Below, one piece after another: positions 25,785-38,119 of a DNA stretch of 64,000 nt. Source of the stretch: Nymphaea colorata (taxonomy: Eukaryota; Streptophyta; Magnoliopsida; Nymphaeales; Nymphaeaceae); the NCBI RefSeq assembly GCF_008831285.2, contig NC_045140.1:14743796-14807795 (forward strand). Direction: 5' to 3'. Position 1 is the first letter of the stretch. Each line of letters opens with the position of its first letter. The position numbers and the translations under genes are program-made. The notes under the pieces are model-generated. The model was not told the origin of the DNA. It worked only from the letters and a program-made list of their open reading frames with translations, and searched no databases.

Positions 25785-27488
25785 GTTTGATCTACTAACT
25801 CAAGTACACGCCTTATGACTCATAGTTGTGAACTGGACAAAAATCTACATATCACAGAAATTGGACGTGTGTGCACCATTTTACGGCATCTCAACCATCA
25901 ACACGAAAATACTTGAAGCTTCATAGAAGTGTATTGTTCTGCATCACGTTGTAGAAATAGTTTCAGTTACACTAACACCGATTGCAAAAATACCAGGGCA
26001 CAAGCTTTCTCTAGGATCTCAATTAGGTTATCCGGACCACAATGAGTGTACTTAGTCCCTGAGCTAAACGATTTTTAAGATGAATGAATTTCACAGTCGT
26101 TGATACCAGATCATTTTCGCCAGCTCCCCATGGTGTAGCTCTAGATCTCGAGGTAAAAGGCCATTTCACCAGTTAAAATGAGAAAAAATGGGGTTACGAG
26201 AACCATGTTCTGCTCTGACTTTGAGATCTTTTTATGTTCCAAACGAACTCAAAGATACTTAAAGAAATCCTGGCTGTCGGTTGGGATAGTTTGGAGGATT
26301 TCAAATGGTAACAGTTACCTTGCTGAATTGGAAGATCGCTGTTTGCCTATAGAAATAGTTGGTCTACTTCCATACACATAACTCATTGTTCTGTTCAAGC
26401 GGAGCCCGTGAGATGTAATTCCAAAGGTGCACCTTGCCAACGGAGTTGAAACAAGGGCCCGATTACATCCTTGATCCTCATTCCGCACCCAAATTTCCAG
26501 CAAGTATGTAGTTTAATTTGCTAGTCTGAAACAAAAAGCGATGTATATTCAGCAATTCTGTATGACTTGTCCAAAACCGTCGCGATCTTAAGCGCCATGA
26601 TAAGCTTTGATCGAGTGCTTTTTAAAGGCACCAACTATTATCTTGACTCTTAAAAAACGAGTTATCCAGATCTGTGGTGGTTCGCAGAACATGATGCAGT
26701 GGAATAGATAGAGATCACCCAAGACCCAACAATACCTTTGCCACAGCTTAAAACACAAACAGAATCTTGAATTTGATGATTTTGGTTTCACAAGAAAACA
26801 TAACTGCAACGACGTTTTCCCATCAGGTGCCTTGAATTTCTTGTATAGAAAATTTTCTCTTAACAAAAGTTCACACCAACGTCGCGGTCCACATTAGAAG
26901 TATGGTTTTCTTGTTATATGAATAATCCCAGCCATCCACACTTGTAGGGAACGTGAAATCGGACTTTCACTAAATGATGTTTATATCGGTCAATTTAGTT
27001 GGGAGGTTGGACCCTTTTCCATTCGATACAGGCACCGATTCAACGATAATTAGGAACCACCTGGCACACCTTCATATGTTATTTTCTAAATGGTGCGTTT
27101 TCCTACCTTTTCAGGTTTTGCTTCCTGATATTCTTAAATAAAAAATATAATTCCAATTTTCACTTGATTGACAAACGATTTTTACTCGTTTGATTTTCTG
27201 ATTCTCTAATTCATGGGCTGAGTGATTTGATTCAGAAATCAATTCCATCAATGTGTTTAAAGAGTTCACTTTGCAGTCCATGTTACAAGAAACAATGTGC
27301 AACTACCGAGCTCTTGCCTGCAACGGTGACAGCCACGATTGCTTCTCAAACAATTGGCATCCGTCTAATCACAGTCGCCCGATGCCTTGCATGACCCAAC
27401 AATTAGGTGTGGTTAAACACATTGCCGAACAACTTAAAAATTAGTCGCTCAAAACACCATAATTCATTGCTGAAAATTGCCATGATCC

Positions 27489-27536
27489 AGCCAACTTCTA
27501 CACTAGGCTCAAAGCCAACTTCTACACTAGGCTCAA
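27489..27536. repeat. Perfect 24-bp tandem duplication
   Basis: The unit beginning AGCCAACTTCTACACTAGG at 27489 is repeated exactly from 27513. Confidence 0.85.
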
Positions 27537-28056
27537 GCCCTTTGTTTGACGGATAGCAACCCATTCATTTATATCCCTTAAAAGGTTAGAATTAAGGCAA
27601 CAAATCACTTAGCAGTTCTCTAAATTTTCTCACAATTTTAAATACTGGACTAAACTTTTTAGTGATTAGTGTGATATTAATTCATCCCTATTAAGGCACA
27701 TATGTTTAAGCATGTGAAACCCTAGGTTCGAGTGTTGACTCGAACTCTAACACTAATTGTGGCAACCTGTCTGCCCCCACACTGAGCTTGCACTGTTGGC
27801 TTGACCAATCCCCAAATGGTTCCTTGGTAGCTTCAGTTTTAATTCTAAAAAAGGCAATAAACCAGATAACAAATCACCTAGTAAGATTTTTTATGAGTGC
27901 ACTAATATTATTAACAATTTTAGTTAGAAGACTAAACTTTTCAAATTGGAGCATTATAAAAACTCCATAATTCGTTAATATAACAAAAATGATCACTAAT
28001 GCTCATGTGACGGCTGTTTTTTAATGACAGATTTTTTTTTTAACAACATAGAATGA

Positions 28057-28080
28057 ATATATATATATATATATATATAT
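28057..28080. repeat. AT microsatellite
   Basis: Twelve uninterrupted AT dinucleotides. Confidence 0.9.
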
Positions 28081-30069
28081 GTAATGATGATGATAGCACT
28101 AACAACTAACAATTCGACCGGGTCGGAGGACAATGTTCTTAGCTGTAAGAGGGAAATAAGAAAGGATAAACAGCAGCCCTACGAGCCAGCCTGCATCAGT
28201 AGGCACTAGGCAGCACGTTCACATGATCCCTGCTGCCCTTACTCGAAACTTTCAACTAAAAATCAAAACTAAACTATACGCTCTCTCTCGCGCAGGTAAC
28301 GAGAAAGCTCAAGCTACATGCGTATCTTGCATGTCTACGACAAACATGTGCACTTGGTCGCCCTGGGTATTCGTGGAAATGATAGGAGTATTTTAGATTC
28401 TTGAAAAAACATTTTGATTTTAATATTTGCAAGTGGATATTTTGAAATCTTGAAAAAAAAGATATTTTCAATTTCATCTCCAACAGTTGATTCCCTTGGA
28501 TCGACGGCTGCCCATTTGATTCTTATTAAATTTGCTAGCTATTCGTTTTCATATATATATATGATACATATACACACATTGGATGTGTCTCCGAGTGAGT
28601 AAAAGTTATCCTCCACCTTCCACAATTTTGAATGAATTATACAGTTCTGCCATTACCATCACGAGGATTGACGATCACTGGATTTTTTCCCTTTGATAGT
28701 TTGGCTGTGAGTCTTTAAAAGAAAAAGAAGAAGAAAACAACCACGTTCGCCATTCTTTTTCAACAGGCGCATCATCATGTTGAAGAGAGAGAGAGGTGCG
28801 CGCTTGGAAAGAAGATTGCTCGAGGCTCAAGGGGGGATGAATGATTAAGATGGTAGCTGGAGAGCTTTGCCATCCACGTGAATGCATTACAGGAGAGCAT
28901 AGAGTTAGTCGTGTCTCCATTCTCCCCACAAGGAATCATGTACCTTGGCTTCCAGGACCACTTGATGCTCCATCTTTATCACTCAAACAGGAAGATGGGC
29001 CATGACAGCAGGTGCTTCTCTCTCTCCCCTCCTTATCAAGTGCGTCATTCCACATGAATACACTGCTAGTTTTTCTGCGCTGTTCGTACCTAGAGTTTGC
29101 CATTGTCTCTCGCCAGTAACAGCTGCCATTCTAGATCTCTCTCTCTCCCTCTCTCCCCATGAGCTGCCCTTTCTATTCATGGATGTAAACGGGTTCGATT
29201 TGGTCTGCGTCCAATAATGTACTATTGAACTAGACTTCCATCAGGTCTAGCTTAATCAGATATACTAATACTGGGATAAGCAAGCATATTGAATTGGGGG
29301 ATATAGATGGAGAAGAAATAGTCAATGACTCCTGAATTGGATGTACATGTTGGGACGTGGTTATGAGCCATTCACATAATATCATAATGGATGGAAGGGT
29401 CCACTCATCCATTATGAAGATGGTTCCCACCAAGCCTTGAAATTACTAGACTGGCAGAAGGGACAACTAAGGGGGTGCCTAGTCGATATATATATATATG
29501 TATATATTCGGAAGATTAAATGATCAAAGGTCCTTTAAGCAAACCCTGTAAAAGTCTAAACCCACCATTGTTGTTCTGGCTAATCTCTCCCTCTTCTATT
29601 TGTTGCATGTGTCCTCTATAGATAGCTCTCTGTCTCTGGTGGGTCGTCTAGATCCTGAGATGTACAAAAGGTACCAACAATATATGCCTACATGCAACCA
29701 GCTCGGATTAATGAACAAGGACTTAGTTTGGATTCTGATCTTGGATACAAATTGCAGAGCATGTTGAGTCTGAATCCTACCATTAATTAGATTCTTCTCC
29801 CCTCCATCCCTCTAATTTTAGGGTTTTCTTGGTTCTGACCAAATTTGTTTACAGCCAGTTAGTAAGTTGAAATTCAAGGTTTGGATCTGTCCAATTCATT
29901 ATTCATCTAAACTACTGCATGAAGAATGCTTTATTTCCATCAAGACCAAAATTGACCGACCAATGTAAGTTGCCCGTTAGTCTCTTCCAAAAGGACTGAA
30001 TCTTAATTCTTATTCAATGGAGTCTCGACTATTAAAGGCAGACGGCTACAAGATTATGCCAAAATTGAC

Positions 30070-30150
30070 AGAACCCGGTTATCAAACTCTTGACCTTCTG
30101 CAACTTGAAGATTTCGACTCTAACCCCCTAGCCAAGTGAACAGATCTCCT
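30070..30150 (-). mobile_element. SINE-like tRNA-derived head
   Basis: On the minus strand a box A-like TTGGCTAGGGGGTTAGAG is followed by AAGGTCAAGAGTTTGA. That arrangement resembles the internal polymerase III promoter of tRNA-derived plant SINEs. No cloverleaf forms, so it is not a functional tRNA. Confidence 0.3.
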
Positions 30151-31379
30151 GCTAGCAAAGTCACTTAATTTATATAGCAAAAACATATATGCTGCAACTT
30201 ACATGAGATTGCTCCAAGCGTGCTTCATGCAATGGGTCCTTGAGCACATATTTGAGCATAATTATAATCAATTGCAACTCTCCAAACAAGATCAGCCAGG
30301 GACAGAAAGAAAGGCGGAATGTCCAGCAGTATATTCAGTTTCCCAGCATGCACCAAAGCACATTTCAAACATCAATTTATGTGATCGGCATTGCACACTC
30401 TTTAACGTTTCTAAAGAGGAGCCACATCTAATTCATTTCACGGCCAGAACTGCAGGATAGATCCACGGCAATAAAACTGAGCAAGTTTCTAAATCTATGA
30501 GAGGCATATCAAACGAAAACATGGCCTTTTCCATGCATGATGCCCAAAATATTTGTTGTAGCAATATATAATAGCCATACGTTTAGGAATCTTTTACCTT
30601 TTTATAGGCCGACAAAAACACATCAATGATCAACATGAAATAGGAAAATTTTCAGTTGTCAAAATTTTCAATGTCCTCTATCCATCATATTGGGTTTGAT
30701 CGCTTTGATGAAAGATCCAGCGCGATTTTGAGATCCGCTTGGATCTCAGATAGGTGGATTGTTGTCTAACCTCCTCCCCTCTAACTCCGTGGTTTTTATA
30801 TTCAACCGTAGGTCTGAAATCCATTATATTACTATCCGCTGTCAGTCTGAACAATGGATTTCACAAGACTACCAATTTGAGATTCGAGGTAATCAATACA
30901 GCCTTAAATATAGTGGAGTAGCAAGATTAGCCTTGACTTTGAAATATGATATACACGTTAAGCTTCCTGCTTGAGATAGTCTCTTGTTTTGGTGGCATAA
31001 GTGGGTGGGCTTGATTAGTGTATGATGTGTATATTCATGGTGGAAGACACAGTCCATGGTGATCGAGTTGCGTGCACAAGTCTGTGTACCACACATGAAG
31101 TATGCACCAAAGAAAAAAAAAAGGGTTGTGGTATTTTTGAACTTTTTATAAAGCAATGTACATTTTAAATTTTTTTTAACTTTTTGACAACCCCTTTTTA
31201 TCCGTTTCAAGTGTTTTTTTTTTTTTTTTTTTTTTAACTTAGAGATAGGTTGACTGTCCATGAGTTTTGCCCCTTAAAACAGAAACCGAGTTACGTGCGC
31301 CAACTCGGCGTTCACAACCCTACTACCAACATATACATTTACTTTTATGCTCAAACAATATATATGCATATACGTGAAA

Positions 31380-31645
31380 TAACAAATTAGTATAAGATAA
31401 AGTTTATGAGATAACAAAAGATTTATGAGATAATGAAATAACAAATTGATAAATGTATGAGATAGCGTGAAATATAAGTATGAGATAATGTTTATGAGAT
31501 AACAAAAAAATTATGAGATAACGTTAAACATAAGTATGAGATAATATTTATGAGATAATGGACGGATGTATGAGGTAAGACTAAACAAAAAATGGGATAA
31601 TGTTTATGCGATAATAAAATATTTATGAGAGATAACGCTATGAGT
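31380..31645 (+). repeat. Degenerate array of TATGAGATAA-type units
   Basis: About thirteen occurrences of TATGAGATAA or close variants (GTATGAGATAG, TTATGCGATAAT, ATGGGATAATG) follow each other, with short A-rich spacers of variable length. This is a decayed tandem array or low-complexity satellite. No coding function is suggested. Confidence 0.7.
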
Positions 31646-31924
31646 AAAGCAAAAAATGAAAACATTTTTTTTACTACTTAAAGAGGTATATTGGTCATAA
31701 AGATATGCATATAAAGACTGATAAATTTTACTTTTATTGAATCCCTATACACGAAGGTAGTGTATATAACAAGTTTCGCTTAAAACAGGCTATGTCACAA
31801 GTGAAGAATGGTAATTTTTTATTTCTTCATTTTGAACTGAAAGGAGGGCTCTTTGACATTTGTGGATATTGCCTTTTGTTTTTATGAAATGGTATTTTCT
31901 TCTTATATATACAGGAAAGTTTGT

Positions 31925-32295
31925 GAAAACTAAACCACTTGGATAAGAGACAAAAAACAAGACTTATTGAAATTAATTATTAAAATATTTTTTTGAAAAT
32001 CTAACCTTATGGATATTATTTTAAGAGTGATTTGATAAGAAATATATATTAAATAGTTGTTTTCTTACTTAAATAGTGTTTTTCTAATAGTAAAAAAATG
32101 AACGTCTCTTATAACATCAAAATTTGGTAGTACAAAGGTCATTATTTTTACAAAAACGACTTGAGTAAAGCATGATTTATAATAATTAGTGTTTATAAAC
32201 ATATTAAAATGTTCATATTTTGTTTAACACACTTTTTAACATTAATTTTAGAGGTATGCTTTTCATCCCTTACCCAAGTGGTTTAGTACCTACCA
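31925..32295 (+). repeat. Diverged direct repeat, left copy
   Basis: This copy shares an ordered set of words with 32690-33030: TTGATAAGAAATATATATTAA, then GAACGNCTC..TATAACAT, then AAAGCATG.TTATA, then ATTAAAATGTT (ATTAAGATGTT on the right). It ends in a CTT/CCTTACC-type segment. The two copies flank the long TA tract. Confidence 0.6.
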
Positions 32296-32299
32296 ATCA

Positions 32300-32536
<237 letters not shown>

Positions 32537-32689
32537 GGTACTTTCATAATCTAATTTGTACCGTTCGTTCCAACATGATGGTTGATTAAGAGAAAAAAAA
32601 AGAGAAAATTTTGATGGGTATTTTCATCATCTAATATTAGTTAACACTTTTTTCTTCTTATTTTTCTCTCAACCATCTACTAAATCGGA

Positions 32690-33030
32690 GACAAAAACCA
32701 AACTACATAAATGCAAAAATTAAGATGTTTTTTTGTGATCCTATCTTATAAATATAATCTCAAGAATAACTTGATAAGAAATATATATTAAGTTAATCAC
32801 TTTTTGAATTTATTCACTTTCTCATAATAAGTAAAACTGAACGGCTCATATAACATATGATCATAGAAGAATCCTCATTTGTATAAAAATAACTTAAACT
32901 AAAGCATGTTTATATCAAATAGTTGTATAAAGACATTAAGATGTTTTTTATCTGGTTTAAAATAGTTCTATAACCAAAATTTAAGGGGCCTGGTTTTTAT
33001 CCTTGAGCCTATGGTAGGAGACCTACCCTT
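32690..33030 (+). repeat. Diverged direct repeat, right copy
   Basis: This is the partner of the 31925-32295 copy, in the same orientation with the same word order. It ends TTTAAGGGGCCTGGTTTTTATCC, comparable to TTTTAGAGGTATGCTTTTCATCC in the left copy. Confidence 0.6.
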
Positions 33031-33049
33031 AAAAGTATTTAGTCAAGTC

Positions 33050-33300
33050 GGAAGCTAATGCAGAAAAATTGCGGCAGAATCGAGTGGAAACACAAGGTTG
33101 AGTAAGAGGAAAAAAACATTTGATGTGGCGAACCCCCATAATTTCAGTGCATTCCACTTCATCGAATAAAGGAGAAGATAAATCAACAACCTTTTACCAG
33201 TTAAAAAGAAAGGCTCGGAGATCCTATACAATGAAAAGACCTCTCCTCCCTTTCTTATGTAGTGGCCTTTGTGCATAGAGTTTGATGATTGGTAGCTGGA
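33050..33300. repeat. Possible retrotransposon LTR remnant
   Basis: TTTGATGTGGCGAACCCCCAT followed by a CATTCCACTTCATCGAATA-type stretch resembles the 'dispersed ...gtggttcggcacccc...' words common in plant retrotransposon ends. There is no coding domain or second LTR, so the call is tentative. Confidence 0.25.
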
Positions 33301-33309
33301 CTTGGATAT

Positions 33310-36300
33310 TGGCACATGGGAGAGCGCCTCCCGCGGGACCCCTCCCTTCAGCTTTCGACTGTGTTTTTGGCCTACAGTCTAGTGAAATTCATGGCCAGTT
33401 GACTGCAGGTTGAGAAAATTGCAGCGACATGCCGGAAAAGGCAGAGCGAAATTCAGGCATTGATGCCTCAATGATGAAACAGTATCCAAAGCAGAAGGGG
33501 GAATAGAGCTGCAGTTCTCGAGTTCATCATCTTTTTGTTTATTGAAAGATTTTGATAGAGAATGCTAAAGCTACCCTTTAAGGGACATAATATAGCTGGT
33601 TGGGCTGTGGTATGAAAGCAATATCCCGCCAGATCCATTTTCATGGGTGCTACGTCCTTCAGCTAGCTTTATGGGTAGAGGCCCCTAAGTTAAAGAGTCA
33701 TAGTAACCTCTTCAAGCTCCAATGCTACCTTGGACTTTGAAACCATTCGGCTCTCTTTCAGGTAATCCCCGACAGAAAATTCGAAGTTCCCAGTTCCCAA
33801 ATGCCTTGACAACATTGATCATTGACAACCCAGTTTATATATCGAAATATTTCAAATCTTTGTCGAGAGACTAAGCTTCGAGGGCATGGCATAGCTTGTC
33901 GGCATGAAAGACATATAGATGATGCATAGTCAATTCAATTACCACGGGCATGTACACTAAAAACAAAGACATATGTGACGCAAGTTAAAGGGTGCACTGC
34001 AAGAGCACATAATTAGGTATCGAAGTAGCCATGGATGGACTCTTGAAGTAAGGGGGAGTGGCCCGCATACCATCTTTTTCTCAACACCAATATCTTTTTT
34101 CTTACATTGATGAGCCCAAGCAGTGGAGTTATGTGTATATGTGTGTTTCAAGCATGTGAATGCACGTGCGATGCATGCGTGTGCGATGATATACAGCCAT
34201 GCCAGTTTATTTAGGTTTTTAAAAAAGGAATCAAAATTCAAAGGGTTGCACTTGATAAACAGGAGACATCTTTAAAAATGGTCCAAAAGGACATGCCGAT
34301 CGAAAATAGTAAATTGCTAAATTTGTAAGATTCTTTGTGCCATGGTTCACTGCTATTAGTTTTGTAGCTAGTGCGGCCTATAAATAAAGAAAATATCATT
34401 CGAAAATATACTCTAAGGTCTGAAGGATCTTTCTCCCTCTCTTCTCCGCCTCGTGCGCACACGACACGCACGCCAGCATGGGCACATGCACGGTTTGGGC
34501 AAACGAACATTACTTGTTGTCGATTTTAACAAGCTTTCGAATCTCTCCTCCCTTGTATGTTCTCCCCGTCTTCCATATCAGTGTATCATAATAATACGTC
34601 AAGTACTGTTGATCTTGCCTAGTTTTAACTTATTGTCAACTATTTAACATTGTTCTTATGATAACGATTGCATTAGAGAGAAGTTTGTGGCTAGGATTAC
34701 CTAAAGAAAAGTCATCATGATCATAAGTTTTTATATAATGACAAAAATAGCTTGAAAAAGAAAGGGACGTTTCTTCTTTACCAAAGACGTTTAATATTCA
34801 CATATGCATGTCATTTAAAGGTTGAGAGTTGAGAGTTGGTTGACATAAGTTGATGGTGGCTTTGTATTTTTAACTTAACAACACCGCATGGTTTCAAGCA
34901 CATGAAATGCCACCATTGTGGTCCGTTTCTTCCATACAACTCCAATCAATGTGAAGGTGTGGCCTGTTTATTTCCCTCTTGGCATAACGGTTAGCCTGCT
35001 GTAGGTCTGGCATTTAAATCTTTTCCCTTCCTGAGGAAACAAAGTTGGCATCCACCATTAATTGCATGCAACCATGTGGTGTTTGAAATGTGGACCTTCA
35101 AGGATCCTATATTGATGGGGGTGGCCTATACATTGAAATTAACTTTTCGAAATTTGTGCCACGACAACTATATTCAAATTATTAATCCCAAGTCGGCAGC
35201 CGTACAAGCCCATTGTGTTTGGATAACCATTAAGCACTTGCCATGCGTGCAATCACACACACATACATACATACATACATACATAGGTACACACACATAT
35301 ACAAATTAACTTCGAGTCCAACAAGCACATTTACAAGTATTTAAATTGGCAAGTTGGACTTAGGGCTAAGCCTACTAGTTTATGCCAAGAGATCTGCTGT
35401 GGTTATTGAACTGTTGACTTGCTTCCTTTAAAAAGTCTAAAACCAATCACCTACTTATAAGCTTGCGAGTTATACTCATAAGGGGAACTGTTTGGGGTAC
35501 TTTTCACCCACTCTAATTAGCAACAAATAGGTAAATGTATTGTTACGAATATGTGGCTGCTTTGATTAACATCAAATATGGCCTGCTCCTACACAAAAAG
35601 GGATGGAGGTGGTTAAAGATTTTCCTTTTGCCTCTATAGCCTAAGCTATGTTTGATAGCTAGCTTTCTATTTCGAGATTCGTGGGTTATCTAAAGTCTAA
35701 ATTAGGTGAATCTACTGCTGCAGCAAAAGTGGATTTCACAATTGTGGATTCGAGATCCGCAACATGTTGTCAAAACCATGGACTATAGATCCACAGTTCT
35801 AGGAAGACTGCGGATCTGTGATAGCCTCGAATCTCAGATTGGAAACATTGCCTTAATGGTTCTCCGCAAATCGTTCTCAATAATATAGTGTCAAATTTCT
35901 TGTTGTACTTGATTATATTTGCACGATTGTTAATAGTAAGTAAGACCAAGCTCTAAAAGGTCCACATTGAGAAACTCAAAATCATAAAAGCATGACTCCA
36001 ATAAGCTACTGGGCTTAAGGAGGATTTTGTATGCCAAGTTATGATATTTCTGTATAGATTTTAATGATTTTTCATTCATAATAGGGGCAAGTAAGGGTTA
36101 GGTAAAGGCTATGTACTTGGTTGGAGTCATGTGAGTGCATTTATGTTGGCGTTGGCTTCTTGTTCCCTGCTGCACATGGGCGGGACACTCTCTGATAGGT
36201 CCTACTGGAGCAAAAAAGCATGTGCATCCCATGTGCCTCCATCAAACTCCTACCCCAATCTGCTCACCACTATTCCCTACATATTCTTCTTTCAAGCCTA

Positions 36301-37380
36301 TAGCCCCTAAGTTTAAACAAGCAAATTCGAAAATTGCCCAGAACATGAACTAGCATGTACTTGGTATTCCGAAAAGTTTTTAATCTCTGCCGTTTCCAGC
36401 AATTACGAAACAAGAAAAGAAAAATCATATCATCAGAACAGAAAAGTTCCTTCTTTTTCTTTTTTCTATGGAAGTACAAATCCAGGAAATAGTGTGGTTT
36501 CCTACAAGTATTCTTATATGTATCTTCAACAATTCAAAAGCCAAACAGTATTTGTATCATTTTAACCTTTTTTTTTTTGCAATTTGTACTTTGGAAATGA
36601 AGATCACTAGCAAAACAGCTAAAACATTAATGCACGTTGCTAGTTTTCTTTTTCCTTTTGACCCATTGATACAGTTTGGTCTTTCATTCAATATAGGGCA
36701 CAAGCCTTGCCTAGATTAAAGGTCAGCAACAATTTTAACTAATTATTTTACGAAGCCACATGCTTTTTTTTGACTTTTGACAAATGGTACGAGCACATCA
36801 TTTCAGAATTCTATACTGCCATTAAAAAAAAAATATTATTATTGACCCTCATGTATCAAAAAGTCATCGAGTCTGGACAAAAACTCCTGGCAGATTATGG
36901 AAAATAGAGAAAAGCAACTTCCCAATTCCTGGTTTTATCTATAAAACTCATAACTTGAGCTTTTAATGCTGCCAATAGTGACACCAAAATATCTGAAAAA
37001 AACCCAAAAAAACTACATTTATTTGTTATGCTTCTTTTAGAACAATTGATATTATCACAGTTAGTCCAATTTCCTGAATAACTGGAACCCAAAATAATTA
37101 TTGTCAATTTGAATTACTAATTGGCTAGCAGGATATGTTCTTGGACAGATCTGAAACGATGGAAGAATATGGTTCGATCTCTCAGATTAAGAGCAGCCCG
37201 ACGGAGACATCAAAATCAGTCCATCATGCAATGAAATTTCTTGGCCTACAATCACGGACTAGCTTTTGAACCTCGAGTGACCTCAGTGCTGACTCTCAAG
37301 TATCCAGGTCTTCTGCCTGCCTGGAAACCTGAGATCTTATTAAATTTATATTAATTGGCAAGAGAGATAGAGAGATAATC
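33310..37380. other. Intergenic, no gene recognised
   Basis: AT-rich DNA. It includes a CATA microsatellite near 35257-35284 and a tRNA box A-like word at about 34979 (TTGGCATAACGGTTAGCC). No convincing box B follows. No coding region is recognised. Confidence 0.5.
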
Positions 37381-37394
37381 TCTCTCGCGCGCGG

Positions 37395-37402
37395 TATATA
37401 AT
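37395..37402 (+). promoter_or_regulatory. TATA box of the bHLH146-like gene
   Basis: TATATAAT follows a GAGA-rich, then CTCTCGCGCGCGG stretch. It predicts a transcript start near 37425-37432. That places the ATGs at 37412 and 37415 outside the mRNA and supports the ATG at 37505 as the start. Confidence 0.55.
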
Positions 37403-37504
37403 AGTGTCTTGATGATGGATGAGAGGAACTGTACACAAAGGCGACAAGAGTCTCCCCATCTCATCGTATATCAATTTTTTTTTCCCGTTTCCTTGTATCC
37501 GCTG

Positions 37505-38119
37505 ATGGAAGACCTGCAGATCAGCAATGGTTTCTTTTACAGATACGTGAGCTATCTGTTGCCTGCTTTGATGAGGCTGAACAATGAGAGAACTTGTGAA
37601 GAAAGCTCAAATGGAGAACAATGGATCAAAGTTGTGAGGCTTGAGGTGGACATGGCCCTTGTTATATCAACAAGGGGTAGATACCGGTGGCGCCATGCCC
37701 TGAAATGCAGGCTTGAGAAAAGGATGAGTTGGAGACCATTTCAAGGACTGCAGCAAAGTCAGATGATACAGGGCTTTTCATGGCTGCCAAATTGTCCGAG
37801 GCCTTTGGGCAGTCTTGGACTCGTTCGGAACTCTGGCCATCATGAGTCCTTGTGCAATACTGGGGCACTGAGTTCATGGAAGCCAAGGAATAAGGCCTTC
37901 AGAAGGAGGAGGACCAAGAGTGTTCTGCAAGTGAAGAGGAGGAGCGAGTTCTGCAGGAGGGAGGAGGAGTTTGGTTGTCTTCTGAACGCCTTGAGGGGCC
38001 TCATTCCTGGTGGAAACCTGATGGGTATGGATGAACTCTTCTGCGAAGTGGAGAGCTATGTGGCATGCCTCAGAATGCAAGTGAACATTCTTGGTTGTCT
38101 AGTCAGTGCTCCATCGTGA
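37505..38119 (+). CDS. Atypical (non-basic) bHLH protein, bHLH146/IBH1-like, intronless
   Basis: This is probably a nuclear HLH regulator that forms dimers but lacks the DNA-contacting basic motif. Proteins of this class restrain growth-promoting bHLH factors in brassinosteroid and cell-elongation pathways. From the chosen start it is 204 aa. Near the N-terminus YRYVSYLLPALMRLN (12-26) and RLEVDMALVIS (45-55) match the conserved front blocks I remember for bHLH146-type proteins. An Arg-rich stretch follows at 134-152. The HLH is at about 153-199: helix 1 with LNALRGLIPGG, then a second helix with SYVACLRMQV. The H-E-R basic signature is absent. The single exon agrees with the family. The frame is open upstream to 37409, but the TATA position favours Met37505. 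bHLH class is fairly sure; the exact orthologue is not. Confidence 0.75.
   Translation: MEDLQISNGFFYRYVSYLLPALMRLNNERTCEESSNGEQWIKVVRLEVDMALVISTRGRYRWRHALKCRLEKRMSWRPFQGLQQSQMIQGFSWLPNCPRPLGSLGLVRNSGHHESLCNTGALSSWKPRNKAFRRRRTKSVLQVKRRSEFCRREEEFGCLLNALRGLIPGGNLMGMDELFCEVESYVACLRMQVNILGCLVSAPS

Larger units (their letters stand above)
25790..31370. other. Intergenic, no gene recognised
   Basis: AT-rich DNA with short chance ORFs. It includes a perfect 24-bp tandem duplication (27489-27536), a TA microsatellite (28057-28080), CT/GA-rich patches at 28780-29160 and a SINE-like stretch near 30070-30150. I looked for common plant microRNA sequences around the GA-rich patches by eye and recognised none. 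Confidence 0.5.

Noticed and set aside
28780-29030. GA- and CT-rich patches as a possible miR156/miR535 precursor
   Set aside because: The GA run resembles parts of those microRNAs, but no mature sequence matched and no convincing hairpin could be drawn by eye.
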